Below are positions 49,171 through 59,019 of a stretch of 64,000 nt of DNA, in pieces. The translations under genes were made by a program, and so were the position numbers. The stretch comes from Paraburkholderia sp. PREW-6R (GTDB lineage: Bacteria > Pseudomonadota > Gammaproteobacteria > Burkholderiales > Burkholderiaceae), in assembly GCF_039621805.1 (NCBI RefSeq), contig NZ_CP155074.1, positions 1,798,001 through 1,862,000 on the forward strand. The letters run 5' to 3'. The notes under the pieces are model-generated. The model did not search any database. It had not been told where the DNA came from and saw only the letters and a list, made by a program, of their open reading frames with translations. How positions within the stretch are numbered: the stretch's first letter is position 1; each line of letters begins with the position of its first letter.

Positions 49171-52100
49171 TTATGCCTTTTCGACCTTGACGAGGAACGA
49201 CTTGAATTCCGGCGTCTGCGAATTCCCGTCGCCCACGGAAGGCGTCAGCGTATTGACGAGATAGCCAGGCTTCGCAAGACCCTTGAAGCCCCAGTGCAAT
49301 GGCAATCCGACTGTCTGCACCTTTTTCCCTTCGACCATCAATGGTTTGATCCGCTTGGTGACGAGCGCAACGGCGATGATGTGCCCGCGATTGGACGACA
49401 CCTTGACGCGATCGCCCGCCACCACGCCGACTTCCTTCGCCAGATCCTCGCCGATCTCCACGAACTGCTGCGGCTGCACGATCGAGTTCAGGCGCGCGTG
49501 CTTGGTCCAGTAGTGGAAATGCTCGGTCAGACGATACGTGGTGGCCGTATGCGGGAAGTTCTCGTGCGTGCCGAACGCGGCTCTGTCGTCCGGGAACACA
49601 CGTGCCGCCGGATTGCTGACGACCGCCTTGTTATCCGGATGCAGCGGGTTGTAGCCGAGCGGCGTTTCGAACGGCTCGTAGTGCTCGGGGAACGGACCTT
49701 CCACGAGACCATCGCGCGAGAAGAAGCGCGCCACGCCCTCGGCATTCATGATGAACGGGTTCATGCCGTTTTCGGGCGGCTCGTCCGCCTTGAAGTCCGC
49801 GACGTCCGCGCCGCTCCACGTCTTGCCGTTCCACGCGATCAGCTTGCGCGTGGGGTCGAACGGCTTGCCGGAAACATCGCACGACGCGCGGTTGTACAGA
49901 ATGCGCCGGTTTGCCGGCCACGCCCACGCCCAGCCGAGCGTGTTGCCGATGCCGGTTGGATCGGAGTTGTCGCGCCGGCCCATCTGGTTGCCGGCCTGCG
50001 TCCACGAGCCGCAGAAAATCCAGCAACCGCTCGCCGTGCTGCCGTCGTCGCGCAGCAGCGCGAAGCTCGGCAGCTGTTCGCCACGCTTGGCAAGCACCTT
50101 GGTCTTGTCCGTCGGATCGGTGACGTCGGCGAGCGCCTTGCCGTTGAACTCCATCGCGATCTCTTCCGGCGTGGGGCTCTCCGGGTTGGCATACGGCCAG
50201 CTCATCTTGACGATCGGATCAGGATACTTGCCGCCCTGCTCCTGATACGCCTTGCGCATACGCAGCCAGAGACCCGACATGATTTCGAGGTCGCTGCGCG
50301 ATTCGCCCGGGCCGTCCGCGCCCTGCCAATGCCATTGCAGCACGCGGCTCGAACTGACGAGCGACCCGCGCTCTTCCGCGAAGCACGTAGTGGGCAGACG
50401 GAACACTTCCGTCTGAATCGTCGACGAATCGACGTCGTTGTACTCGCCGAAATTCTTCCAGAACTCCGATGTCTCGGTAGCGAGCGGGTCCATGACGACG
50501 AGCCATTTCAACTTGGCCAGACCCGCGCCGATCTTCGCCTTGTTAGGCGCCGCGGCGAGCGGATTGAAACCCTGCGCGATATAGCCGTTCATCTTGCCCT
50601 GATGCATCAGCTCGAAGACCTGCAGCATGTCGTAGGACTTGTCGAGCTTGGGCAGAAAGTCGTAACCGAAGTTGTTCGCGGCAGTGGCGTTCTCGCCCCA
50701 CCACGACTTCATGAAGCTCACGTGGAACGCGCGGTAGTTGCGCCAGTAACTCAGCTGGTTTGGCCGCAGCGGCTGGGTTGCGCGCTTCGTGATGAACGCG
50801 TCGAAGTCCTGCTCGGCTTCCATAGGCAGCGTCATGTAGCCTGGCAGCAGATTCGACATCAAGCCGAGGTCGGTCAAACCCTGAATGTTCGAGTGACCAC
50901 GCAGCGCGTTCATGCCGCCGCCCGCGATGCCGATGTTCCCCAGCAGCAACTGCACCATCGCGCCGGTGCGGATGATCTGCGCGCCGACCGAGTGATGCGT
51001 CCAGCCGAGCGCATACAGGACCGTGCCGGCGCGGCCCGGTACGGCCGTGGACGCCAGCATCTCGCACACCTTGAGGAATTTCTCTTTCGGCGTGCCGCAA
51101 CTTTTCTCGACCTGCTCGGGCGTATAGCGCGAGTAGTGCTGCTTCATCAGTTGATAGACGCAGCGCGGATGCTGTAACGTCGGATCGACCTTCGCGTAGC
51201 CGTCGTCACCGCGTTCGTAATCCCACGTGGTCTTGTCGTAGCTGTGCTTGTCGGCGTTGTAACCCGAGTACAAACCGTCGGTAAACGAAAAATCCTCACG
51301 GACGATGAACGACATGTCCGTGTAATTTTTCACGTACTCGTGCTGGATCTTGTCGTTCGTGAGCAGATAGTTGATCACCCCGCCCAGGAACACGATGTCC
51401 GAGCCGGTGCGAATCTGCGCGTAATAGTCCGCCACCGAGGCCGTGCGCGTAAAGCGCGGATCGACCACGATCAGCTTCGCCTTGCGATGCGCTTTGGCTT
51501 CGGTCACCCATTTGAAACCGCACGGGTGCGCCTCGGCCGCATTGCCGCCCATTACCAGAATCACGTCCGCGTTCTTGATGTCGACCCAATGGTTCGTCAT
51601 CGCTCCACGGCCAAACGTCGGGGCAAGACCTGCCACCGTCGGGCCATGTCAGACACGCGCCTGATTGTCGAATGCGAGCATGCCAAGACTGCGCGCAGTC
51701 TTGTGCGTGAGATAACCCACTTCGTTACTACCGGCCGATGCAGCAAGCATGCCGGTGGTCAGCCAGCGGTTGACCGTCTTGCCGTCTTCTGTCTTTTCGA
51801 CGAAGTTGGCGTCCCGGTCTTCCTTCATCAGCTTTGCAATCCGATCGAGCGCCTCGTCCCACGAAATCCGTGTCCATTCACTCGAACCCGGCGCGCGACG
51901 CTCGGGATAAAGCAGACGGCTCGGACTATGAATGAAGTCGATCAGGCTTGCACCCTTCGGGCACAGCGTGCCGCGATTGACCGGATGGTCGGGATCGCCT
52001 TCGATATGGATGATGCTGGACTTTGCATTCTTGGCGTTGTCGCCAAGACCGTACATCAGGATGCCGCAGCCAACCGAACAGTACGGACAGGTATTGCGGG

Positions 52101-52239
52101 TTTCAGTAGTGCGCGACAACTTGTACTGACGGACTTCTGCCAGCGCGGGTGCCGGAGAAAAGCCCATCAGGGCAAGACTCGATCCGGCTAGCGTGGTGGC
52201 GGAAACCTTCAGGAATTGTCGCCGGGACATGTGGGGCAT
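49171..52239 (-). CDS. fdoG: Formate dehydrogenase alpha subunit, selenoprotein
   Basis: 1022 aa when the in-frame TGA (51651-51649) is read as selenocysteine at residue 197. The N-terminus has a twin-arginine signal ([20 protein letters not shown]). [11 protein letters not shown] motif binds a [4Fe-4S] cluster, and residue 197 lies in the NQARV-U-HGPTV motif, the active-site Sec that binds molybdenum. Periplasmic formate oxidation is coupled to the membrane subunits. GAGG precedes the ATG at 52239; ATG at 52230 is possible. Confidence 0.95.
51607..51651 (-). promoter_or_regulatory. SECIS-like hairpin of fdoG
   Basis: Immediately after the TGA the minus strand forms a stem-loop whose top is GGC-AGGTCTT-GCC (GGCAGGTCTTGCC), matching the GGUCU-type apical loop of bacterial SECIS elements bound by SelB. 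The spacing of the loop from the UGA is like that of E. coli fdhF/fdnG. Confidence 0.85.
51649..51651 (-). other. Selenocysteine codon (UGA) of fdoG
   Basis: TGA in the frame of fdoG, preceded by GTC and followed by CAT GGC CCG, so the product reads V-U-H-G-P, as in FdnG/FdoG of enterics. Both flanking segments are conserved members of the same enzyme and all sel genes are nearby, so it is not a nonsense mutation. Confidence 0.93.
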
Positions 52240-52378
52240 GTATTGGCCTCGGCTATATTGGGATACTGATCGGGATTATAGAGGCCCGCATGAAGTCATG
52301 CAGTGCGAAGTTACCCGCCCGGCGTCAGAAGAAATATGAACTGCGATAGCCGGTTCATTAAAAAGGCGGGCACCGTTC

Positions 52379-52792
52379 ATGCTGAAACGACTTATGATGC
52401 CACCGCGTTACAACCGGATCTTTTACGCTGCCATGAATTCTCCACTTCTCATTCAGTCTCGCGCACGCCCGCTTCATGAAGTTGCGGTATCGCGCGCGAC
52501 CGCACGCATCGCCGTAGCTCTGGCCGGCGTTGCCTTTTTTGCTTCGAGCAATGTCTGTCTTGCGCAGATCACCCAAGGCAGCGGATCGAGTCAGCAGGAG
52601 AATCGAACATCTGCGATGGGCTCGAAGCCAGACCCATCTGCCTCGTTCGTGCATGAATCAAACACGCCGCAGACCAAAGACGGCGCCAGCGGCGGTACAC
52701 GCGGCAAGACCGCAAGCAAGGGTCACGACACGCAAGGCGCAGGCGGATTCAACAATGGCCTTTACGGAACGGGCGCGGGTAGCAACAAATAG
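52379..52792 (+). CDS. Small exported protein, unknown
   Basis: 137 aa (a start at 52433 is possible). A hydrophobic segment (ARIAVALAGVAFFASSNVCL) ending in LAQ looks like a signal peptide. The mature part is Gly/Ser/Thr-rich and hydrophilic (DGASGGTRGKTASKGHDTQ, then NGLYGTGAGSNK). It is divergent from fdoG. No family recognised. Confidence 0.6.
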   Translation: MLKRLMMPPRYNRIFYAAMNSPLLIQSRARPLHEVAVSRATARIAVALAGVAFFASSNVCLAQITQGSGSSQQENRTSAMGSKPDPSASFVHESNTPQTKDGASGGTRGKTASKGHDTQGAGGFNNGLYGTGAGSNK

Positions 52793-52972
52793 TGCGTCGC
52801 GCCAATCCGTTCGCGGCCGTCAGTCTCATTCGCCAAAGCGCGGGCCGCTTTCAATAGACGCGTGGCGCAACGACGAGCGGCATGCCCGGTAATGGACGCT
52901 GTGCCGGGCAGGCTGCGCTGCGCGAGAACAACCCGCATAATGCGGTCATTCCAAGCCAGCTTATGCGCCGCC

Positions 52973-54037
52973 ATGACCGAAAACCTCGTCCAAGCCCCCT
53001 CGTCCCCTCGTCTGACCAGCCTGTCGCACGGCGGCGGCTGCGGCTGCAAGATCGCGCCGGGGCTGCTCGCCGACCTGCTCAAGCGCAGCGCGCCGCTGCC
53101 TTTTTTCCCGGATCTGCTGGTCGGCAACGACACGGCTGACGACGCCGCCGTCTATCGGCTCAATGACGAACAGGCAATCGTTGCGACCACGGATTTCTTC
53201 ATGCCGATCGTCGACGACCCGTTCGACTTTGGGCGCATTGCCGCGACGAACGCGCTGTCCGACGTCTATGCAATGGGCGGCAAGCCGGTCATGGCGCTCG
53301 CGATCGTCGGCATGCCGATCAATGTTCTTCCGCACGACGTGATCGCGGCCGTGCTGAAAGGCGGCGAATCCGTCTGCGCGGACGCGGGCATCCCGCTCGC
53401 GGGCGGCCACTCGATCGATTCGGTCGAGCCCATCTACGGGCTCGTCGCGATCGGCGTAGTTGACCCTAAGCGTGTCAAACGCAACGCCGGTGCGCGCGCG
53501 GGCGACGTGCTGATCCTCGGGAAGCCGCTCGGCGTGGGCGTGCTGTCCGCCGCGCTGAAGAATGACAGGCTGGACGCAAACGGCTACGCCGCCATGATCG
53601 CCACGACGACGAAACTCAACCGCCCGGGCGCGGAACTGGCGAATCTGGAAGGCGTGCACGCGCTGACCGACATCACCGGCTTTGGGCTGCTGGGCCACAC
53701 ACTGGAGCTGGCGCGCGGCTCGAACCTGAGCGCTCGTGTGCGTTATGCCGATCTGCCGTGGCTGCCGGACGTGGTCGGCTTCGCGGAGGCCGGCATTTTT
53801 ACCGGCGCGTCGGGACGTAACTGGGACGCGTACGGCAGGGATATCGTGATGCCCGCGTCGTTGCCGTCGATCGCCCGCACGCTGCTCACGGACCCGCAGA
53901 CGTCGGGCGGCCTGCTGGTGTCGTGCGCGCCCGAAGCGGCCGACGAGGTGCTTGCCCTCTTCCGCGCCGACGGCTTCAACGACGCGCGGGTGATCGGCGA
54001 GATGGTGGAGGGAGAACGGCGCGTCGAAGTGGTCTGA
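52973..54037 (+). CDS. selD: Selenophosphate synthase
   Basis: 354 aa from the ATG at 52973, which gives the normal length. SHGGGCGCKI (residues 18-27) contains the catalytic Cys and Lys; here the position is Cys, not Sec. NDTADDAAVY and VATTDFF are the ATP/metal-binding parts. Makes selenophosphate, used by SelA and SelU. Divergent from the fdo-sel operon. Confidence 0.95.
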   Translation: MTENLVQAPSSPRLTSLSHGGGCGCKIAPGLLADLLKRSAPLPFFPDLLVGNDTADDAAVYRLNDEQAIVATTDFFMPIVDDPFDFGRIAATNALSDVYAMGGKPVMALAIVGMPINVLPHDVIAAVLKGGESVCADAGIPLAGGHSIDSVEPIYGLVAIGVVDPKRVKRNAGARAGDVLILGKPLGVGVLSAALKNDRLDANGYAAMIATTTKLNRPGAELANLEGVHALTDITGFGLLGHTLELARGSNLSARVRYADLPWLPDVVGFAEAGIFTGASGRNWDAYGRDIVMPASLPSIARTLLTDPQTSGGLLVSCAPEAADEVLALFRADGFNDARVIGEMVEGERRVEVV

Positions 54038-54160
54038 CCGACACGCTACAGCTGGCGAATGCGCTGTGGTCCTTGCAGTAGCGGCGATTGCCGAGCCGGC
54101 CGTGACCGGCGGCGCGTGAGATAATCGGCCTTTGCAGCCGTCGCAACTGGCCCTTCGCCC

Positions 54161-55228
54161 TTGAAAAACCTCCTTGTCAACCTTGACCAAGCCGGTGATT
54201 TCGATGAAATCATCGACGTGCGTACGCCGCTCGAGTTCGCCGACGACCACATTCCGGGTGCGATCAACGCGCCGGTGCTCAGCAACGAAGAGCGCGTGCT
54301 GGTTGGCACCACCTACAAGCAGGTGTCGCCGTTCGAGGCGACACGGATGGGCGCGGCGCTCGTCGCACGCACTATCGCGCATCACCTGGAAACGACGTTT
54401 GCCGACCGGCCGCGCAACTGGCGTCCGCTGATTTATTGCTGGCGCGGCGGCAAGCGCTCCGGCTCGGTCACCACGCTCTTCAACATGATCGGCTGGCCGG
54501 CGCGTCAACTGGAGGGCGGCTATAAAAGCTATCGGCGCGCCACGCTCGCCACGCTCGATTCGTTGCCAAAATTGTTCAGTTATATTGCGCTGGTCGGGCC
54601 CACGGGCAGCGGCAAAACACGGCTGCTCGCGGCACTGCGGGATGCAGGCGCGCAAACGCTGGATCTCGAGGCGCTTGCGTCGCATCGCGGCTCGCTGCTC
54701 GGTGCATGGGCGGGCGTGCAACAACCGTCGCAGAAGCATTTCGACACACTGCTCGTGAGCACGTTACGCGGCTTCGACGCGTCACGGCCGGTGTTCGTCG
54801 AAGCGGAAAGCCGGCGTATCGGCTCGGTGGCGTTGCCGCTCGCGCTGCTCGAAACGTTTCACCGCGGCGCGTGCGTCGAGGTCGTCTCCAGCCGGGCCGA
54901 CCGTGCGGCGTTTCTTTTACACGACTATGCACATCTGTTCGACGATCCAGCCGCGCTCAAAGCACAGCTGCAACGGCTGATCGGCCTGCACAGCCGGGAG
55001 CGCGTGGCAGGCTGGCAGCAATCCGTCGATGAGAACAGGCGCGCCGAGCTTGCGCACGAATTGATCGAGCGGCATTACGATCCGGCGTACGCGCGCAGCA
55101 GCCATCAGCATTTCGTCCATCTGCAGCACGCACTGAAGTTTTCTTTCCGCCCAATCGACGCCGATGTCGTCGATCAGGCAAAGGCGCTTCTCGCGCAGAT
55201 CGAAAAACATTCACTCGTTGTCACCTGA
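54161..55228 (+). CDS. mnmH: tRNA 2-selenouridine synthase
   Basis: 355 aa from a TTG at 54161. N-terminal rhodanese domain with the active Cys in LIYCWRGGKRSGS (about 88), and a P-loop GPTGSGKT (about 137-144). It replaces the sulfur of 2-thiouridine by selenium in the wobble position of some tRNAs, using selenophosphate from SelD. Also called SelU/YbbB. Confidence 0.92.
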   Translation: MKNLLVNLDQAGDFDEIIDVRTPLEFADDHIPGAINAPVLSNEERVLVGTTYKQVSPFEATRMGAALVARTIAHHLETTFADRPRNWRPLIYCWRGGKRSGSVTTLFNMIGWPARQLEGGYKSYRRATLATLDSLPKLFSYIALVGPTGSGKTRLLAALRDAGAQTLDLEALASHRGSLLGAWAGVQQPSQKHFDTLLVSTLRGFDASRPVFVEAESRRIGSVALPLALLETFHRGACVEVVSSRADRAAFLLHDYAHLFDDPAALKAQLQRLIGLHSRERVAGWQQSVDENRRAELAHELIERHYDPAYARSSHQHFVHLQHALKFSFRPIDADVVDQAKALLAQIEKHSLVVT

Positions 55229-55252
55229 CTAAAAACAGCCGTTCAGACCACC

Positions 55253-56308
55253 ATGCAATCAACTCTTCGGCAGCCGCGTGCCGCCATTGGCGGAATCGTT
55301 TTTCTGCTCATCGCCGTCGTCGGACTCTTCTATGTGAAGTGGTTTCCGTATTACAACCGCGCGTTCGTCGCTGCGAGCCAGCACTCGATCGGCAAATCCA
55401 TTCTGATGGGCACGTCGGCGAGCGCGCCGGCGGCGTCGTGGCACTCGGCGGTCGATTACGCGATGGCGTACGGCAAGGCGATCTGGCAGGCGATGGTTCT
55501 CGGCCTGTTGCTTGGCTCCGCGGTACAGGCGTTGATCCCGCCGCAATGGGTCGCGCGTGCGCTCGGCCGCGCCGATTTCGGCAGCGTGGTAAAGGGCGGC
55601 CTGATGTCGCTGCCAGGAATGATGTGTACGTGCTGCGCCGCGCCGGTCGTCGCCGGTTTGCGCGCGCGCCAGGCGGCGCCCGGCGCGGCGATCGCCTTCT
55701 GGCTCGGCAACACCGCTCTGAATCCGGCCACGCTGATTTTTATGGGCTTCGTCCTCGGCTGGCAGTGGATGGGCCTGCGCCTCGTCCTTGGCATCGTGAT
55801 GGTGTTCGGGCTTGGCTATCTGGTGAATCGCATGGTCACGCCGAAAGAGGCGCAAGCCGCTCAAGCCTCCCTGTCGCACCTCGTCGCCACCGACGAACCC
55901 GGCACCGCCTTTACGCGCTGGCTAAAAATTCTCGCCGCAATGACGCTGCGGCTCGTGCCCGAGTACATCGTGCTGGTGCTGATCCTCGGCGCGGCGCGCG
56001 CGTGGCTCTTTCCGCACATCGGCCCGAATATTGACAACAGCCTGCTGTGGATCGTCGGGCTATCGGTGGCGGGGACGCTGTTCGTGATTCCCACTGCGGG
56101 CGAAGTGCCGATCATCCAGGCCATGCTCGCGTTCGGCATGGCAGCCGGCCCCGCCGGCGCGCTGCTGATGACGTTGCCGCTGATCAGCGTGCCGTCGATC
56201 GCGATGCTCGGCCGCTCCTTTCCGCGGCGTGTGCTGACAGTGGTGACGCTGGCGGTCGTGCTGTGTGGCGTCGTCAGCGGGTTGCTTGCGGCGGGTCTGG
56301 GCTTTTGA
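55253..56308 (+). CDS. Permease of the ArsP/DUF318 (UPF0718) family
   Basis: 351 aa with about eight membrane segments. The motif GMMCTCCAAPVVAGLR (near residue 122) and a second GEVPIIQAML half-motif are diagnostic of the ArsP_1 permeases, some of which export organoarsenicals. The CTCC motif could bind a thiophilic substrate. Being next to selD and selU it might handle a selenium species, but this is inference. Confidence 0.8.
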   Translation: MQSTLRQPRAAIGGIVFLLIAVVGLFYVKWFPYYNRAFVAASQHSIGKSILMGTSASAPAASWHSAVDYAMAYGKAIWQAMVLGLLLGSAVQALIPPQWVARALGRADFGSVVKGGLMSLPGMMCTCCAAPVVAGLRARQAAPGAAIAFWLGNTALNPATLIFMGFVLGWQWMGLRLVLGIVMVFGLGYLVNRMVTPKEAQAAQASLSHLVATDEPGTAFTRWLKILAAMTLRLVPEYIVLVLILGAARAWLFPHIGPNIDNSLLWIVGLSVAGTLFVIPTAGEVPIIQAMLAFGMAAGPAGALLMTLPLISVPSIAMLGRSFPRRVLTVVTLAVVLCGVVSGLLAAGLGF

Positions 56309-56372
56309 GGGTGCCGGCTGTGCGGGGTTTCCGTGTCGGCGGGTCCGGGTTTCCGGTTGCGAGGTTCCGGTG

Positions 56373-56507
56373 ATGAAACGTATTGCGGCGTTTTCGGCAA
56401 CGACCTGGTCGGCGGCTGCGTTGCTCTACTTCGGTCAACATTCGGTGGCGTTGATCGTGATGAGCGGCGTCGTCGCGCTGGCTGGGTTTGATTTGCTGCG
56501 GCCTTGA
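56373..56507 (+). CDS. Small membrane protein, unknown
   Basis: 44 aa (KRIAAFSATTWSAAALLYFG, then SVALIVMSGVVALAGFDLLR) with two hydrophobic segments and a GAGG upstream of the ATG. Co-directional with the permease and may act with it. Small size lowers certainty. Confidence 0.45.
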   Translation: MKRIAAFSATTWSAAALLYFGQHSVALIVMSGVVALAGFDLLRP

Positions 56508-56581
56508 GCGGCGGCAGCAGCGGTCGTGAACGGGCGGCGGCGGATGCACGGCGCAATGTCGTGTGAAGTCCGCTGGCCCGC

Positions 56582-58321
56582 TTACGTTTTCAAGGCGTCG
56601 CGAATTGAGGCGAGCCATAGCGCGACCGCATGCGCGCCGGGGTCCACGTGCCCGAGCGCGCGGTCGCCGACGTAACTCGAACGTCCACGCCGCGGCTGCA
56701 TCTGCGCTGTCCGTGCGGCGCCTTCTGCGGCGGCATCGACTGCGGCGTTCAATGCGGCGTCAATGTCCGGCGAACTGGCCAGCGCGGACTGCAGCGCGTC
56801 CGCGGCGGGTTTGAGCGCATCGACCATTGTGCGGTCGCCTGGGTGCGCACCGCCTAATTCCATCAAGCCGGCGACGCCTGCTGTGAAAGCAGCCGCCCAA
56901 TGCCGCGCCGTGGCCGACGTGGCCGAAGTGCCGGCAGCATTCGTCGGCGCTTCGCGCGGTTGCTCCAGTGCGACGGCGGCGCGTAACAGCATCACCGAAT
57001 AAAGCGGGCCCGACGTACCGCCGACCACTCGCCGCACCGTTGCCGAGATGCCGCGCAACACGTTGCCGGGCTTCGTCTCGGCCGCGTACGAGTCGAGTTC
57101 GTGAAGAATCGCGCGTGCGCCACGCGACAGGCTGATGCCCAGGTCGCCGTCGCCGACGCGCAGGTCCATATCGGTCAGCGTCGGCTCAGCCTTTATCAGA
57201 CAGTCGCACACGGCGCTGATTACCCGGCGCAGTGCGGCATCGCGCGCCAGCTTCTCTCCGTCAAAGGTCAACGGCTCCGTCGGCGCGGGCCGCACGGACG
57301 CCTGCGCAACTCGCCCACTCAGCGCGGGCCAGGCGCTGGTGTGCGCGGCGGCGTCGAGCCAGCCGAGCCGGACGTCGTCCACGCGCAGCAGCGACAGCGA
57401 AACACCTGCCATCTCCAGCGCGCTCAGAAAGGTGCCGGCCCACGCACGTTCCACCGTGATGCGGCGCTCGGCCAGGCAGCGCAAACTGGCGCTCGCCACG
57501 ATGTTCAATTCGCTCGACGGCGTTCCGCCAAGATTATTCACGAGCAACGCGACACGCTCGCCCGCCTGCAACGACAGATCATCGATGATCTTGCCCAACA
57601 GCCGCTCGACAATCTCCCGGGCCGGCTGCAGCGGGCCTTTTTCTACGCCAGGCTCGCCGTGGATGCCGAGTCCCCATTCGATTTCGTCGTCAGCCAGCTC
57701 AAAGCCTGGCTTGCCCGCCGCGGGCACGGTGCACGGTGTCAGCGCGACGCCCATGGTGGCGAGGGAATCGATTGCGTCGCGCGCTATCTGGGCCACCTCG
57801 GCCAACGGTCGGCCAGCCGCAGCGGCCGCGCCCGCGATCTTATGAACCAACACTGTGCCTGCGAGCCCACGACGCCCGGCGTGATCGCCGCTGGCCGCGA
57901 GCGCAACGTCGTCGGCGACGACGACCATGTCGACCGGAATACCCTCAGCACGCGCGATCTCGGCCGCGAGACCGAAGTTGAGGCGGTCGCCCGTGTAGTT
58001 CTTTACGATCAGCAATGCGCCCGCCGGGCCGGCGACTGCGCGGATGGCGTCGAGCACGGCATCGGTTGAAGGAGACGTGAACACTTCGCCGGCGACCGCC
58101 GCGCTCAGCATGCCGGGGCCGACATAGCCGCCGTGCGCGGGCTCGTGGCCCGAACCCCCGCCCGAGATTAGCACGACCTCGCCGCGCGCCGCGGCGGCCT
58201 GGGCATCCGCGCGCACGACGACCCTGCTGTTTTGCAGTAGCGAGAGATTGGGATTGAGCGCCGCGAGTCCGTCGAGCATGTCGGGGACGACGGCGGAAAC
58301 GTCGTTAATGAGCTTTTTCAT
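56582..58321 (-). CDS. Dihydroxyacetone kinase, DhaK-DhaL fusion
   Basis: 579 aa. Residues 1-330 are DhaK: GGGSGHEPAHGGYVG (about 54-68) and the covalent-binding His in GLGIHGEPGVE (about 219). Residues 370-579 are DhaL: DLRVGDGDLGISLSRGA with the metal-binding Asp residues, and GGTSGPLYSVM. This is the ATP-dependent fused enzyme of the DAK1/DAK2 type, phosphorylating dihydroxyacetone. A Pro/Ala-rich linker joins the parts. Confidence 0.9.
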   Translation of the reverse strand: MKKLINDVSAVVPDMLDGLAALNPNLSLLQNSRVVVRADAQAAAARGEVVLISGGGSGHEPAHGGYVGPGMLSAAVAGEVFTSPSTDAVLDAIRAVAGPAGALLIVKNYTGDRLNFGLAAEIARAEGIPVDMVVVADDVALAASGDHAGRRGLAGTVLVHKIAGAAAAAGRPLAEVAQIARDAIDSLATMGVALTPCTVPAAGKPGFELADDEIEWGLGIHGEPGVEKGPLQPAREIVERLLGKIIDDLSLQAGERVALLVNNLGGTPSSELNIVASASLRCLAERRITVERAWAGTFLSALEMAGVSLSLLRVDDVRLGWLDAAAHTSAWPALSGRVAQASVRPAPTEPLTFDGEKLARDAALRRVISAVCDCLIKAEPTLTDMDLRVGDGDLGISLSRGARAILHELDSYAAETKPGNVLRGISATVRRVVGGTSGPLYSVMLLRAAVALEQPREAPTNAAGTSATSATARHWAAAFTAGVAGLMELGGAHPGDRTMVDALKPAADALQSALASSPDIDAALNAAVDAAAEGAARTAQMQPRRGRSSYVGDRALGHVDPGAHAVALWLASIRDALKT

Positions 58322-58655
58322 TGCGTCGGCTTCCTTTCAGGCGGCGGGCACTGCATCGCAGGTAAGCGGCAGGTTGTGCAGTGGCGCAATGACAAGCTTA
58401 CCGCGCATTGTCAGACGGCGACGCGAAGCGGTGCCTGCGGATGCGAGAAGTGGCCCGCACGGCAGGCGAATGCTGATCTGGGTGTGGAAAGAGACCGGAG
58501 AGTGCCGCAGGCTCAGGCGCGTTGCATGGATGCGCTGTTTTCGCTGCGTTTCAGTTTTTGCCGCAGTTTTGTGGAGTTTGCGACGTGTTGGTCTCGTTGT
58601 GCCGAGTGATGTGTTACTGAGGTGGGTGTGATGTGTGTGATGCGAGGACCTGACA
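58322..58655. other. Non-coding stretch
   Basis: No convincing gene is seen between the kinase start and the tRNA-Val terminator. It presumably holds the kinase promoter; no boxes stand out. Only short TG-rich runs (58610-58645) are visible. Confidence 0.5.
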
Positions 58656-58685
58656 GTAGAAGAAAGCGGAACCGCTTTCTTCTAC
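58656..58685 (-). terminator. Perfect 14-bp inverted repeat after tRNA-Val
   Basis: GTAGAAGAAAGCGG (58656-58669) / CCGCTTTCTTCTAC (58672-58685) with a two-base centre. It lies 13 bases after the tRNA 3' end on the minus strand and is U-rich in its 3' arm, so it most likely terminates the tRNA transcript. Confidence 0.7.
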
Positions 58686-58698
58686 GCCACGGATGCGT

Positions 58699-58775
58699 TG
58701 GTAGGCTCGATTGGATTCGAACCAACGACCCCCACCATGTCAAGGTGGTGCTCTAACCAACTGAGCTACGAGCCT
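58699..58775 (-). tRNA. tRNA-Val (anticodon GAC)
   Basis: 77 bases with CCA. Acceptor AGGCTCG/CGAGCCT, D-arm GCTCAGTTGGTTAGAGC, anticodon stem CCACC/GGTGG with loop TTGACAT (GAC), T-arm GGTTCGAATCC. All arms pair. Confidence 0.95.
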
Positions 58776-59019
58776 TTAGAGGCGCGAATTATAGAGAGTC
58801 TGTGTGCAGAGCACAAGAGCTCGGCGGCACTTCTTTAACAAAGCGGTAACGATCGGTTTTCCGGACGGCTCGGCTCGACCCAATCGTTGTCAGCTATGCG
58901 TGGCGAATAGGTTTCTGCGTGTGCTTTTGTCAATTTGCGGAGCACGCGGCTATCGGGGCTTAACCTTTTGCGACGCACGCCGTTATTGCATCTGCACAGG
59001 CATACACATTTGGACCTTC

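Noticed and set aside
49036-51177. 713-codon plus-strand frame
   Set aside because: Antisense of fdoG/fdoH; arginine/histidine-rich shadow caused by high GC, while the minus strand encodes a clear enzyme.
51649-51651. TGA in fdoG as a nonsense mutation or pseudogene
   Set aside because: Position is the conserved Sec residue, a SECIS-like loop follows and selA, selB, selC and selD are all present.
52961-54739. 592-codon minus-strand frame
   Set aside because: Antisense of selD and mnmH; both plus-strand products are well-known enzymes.
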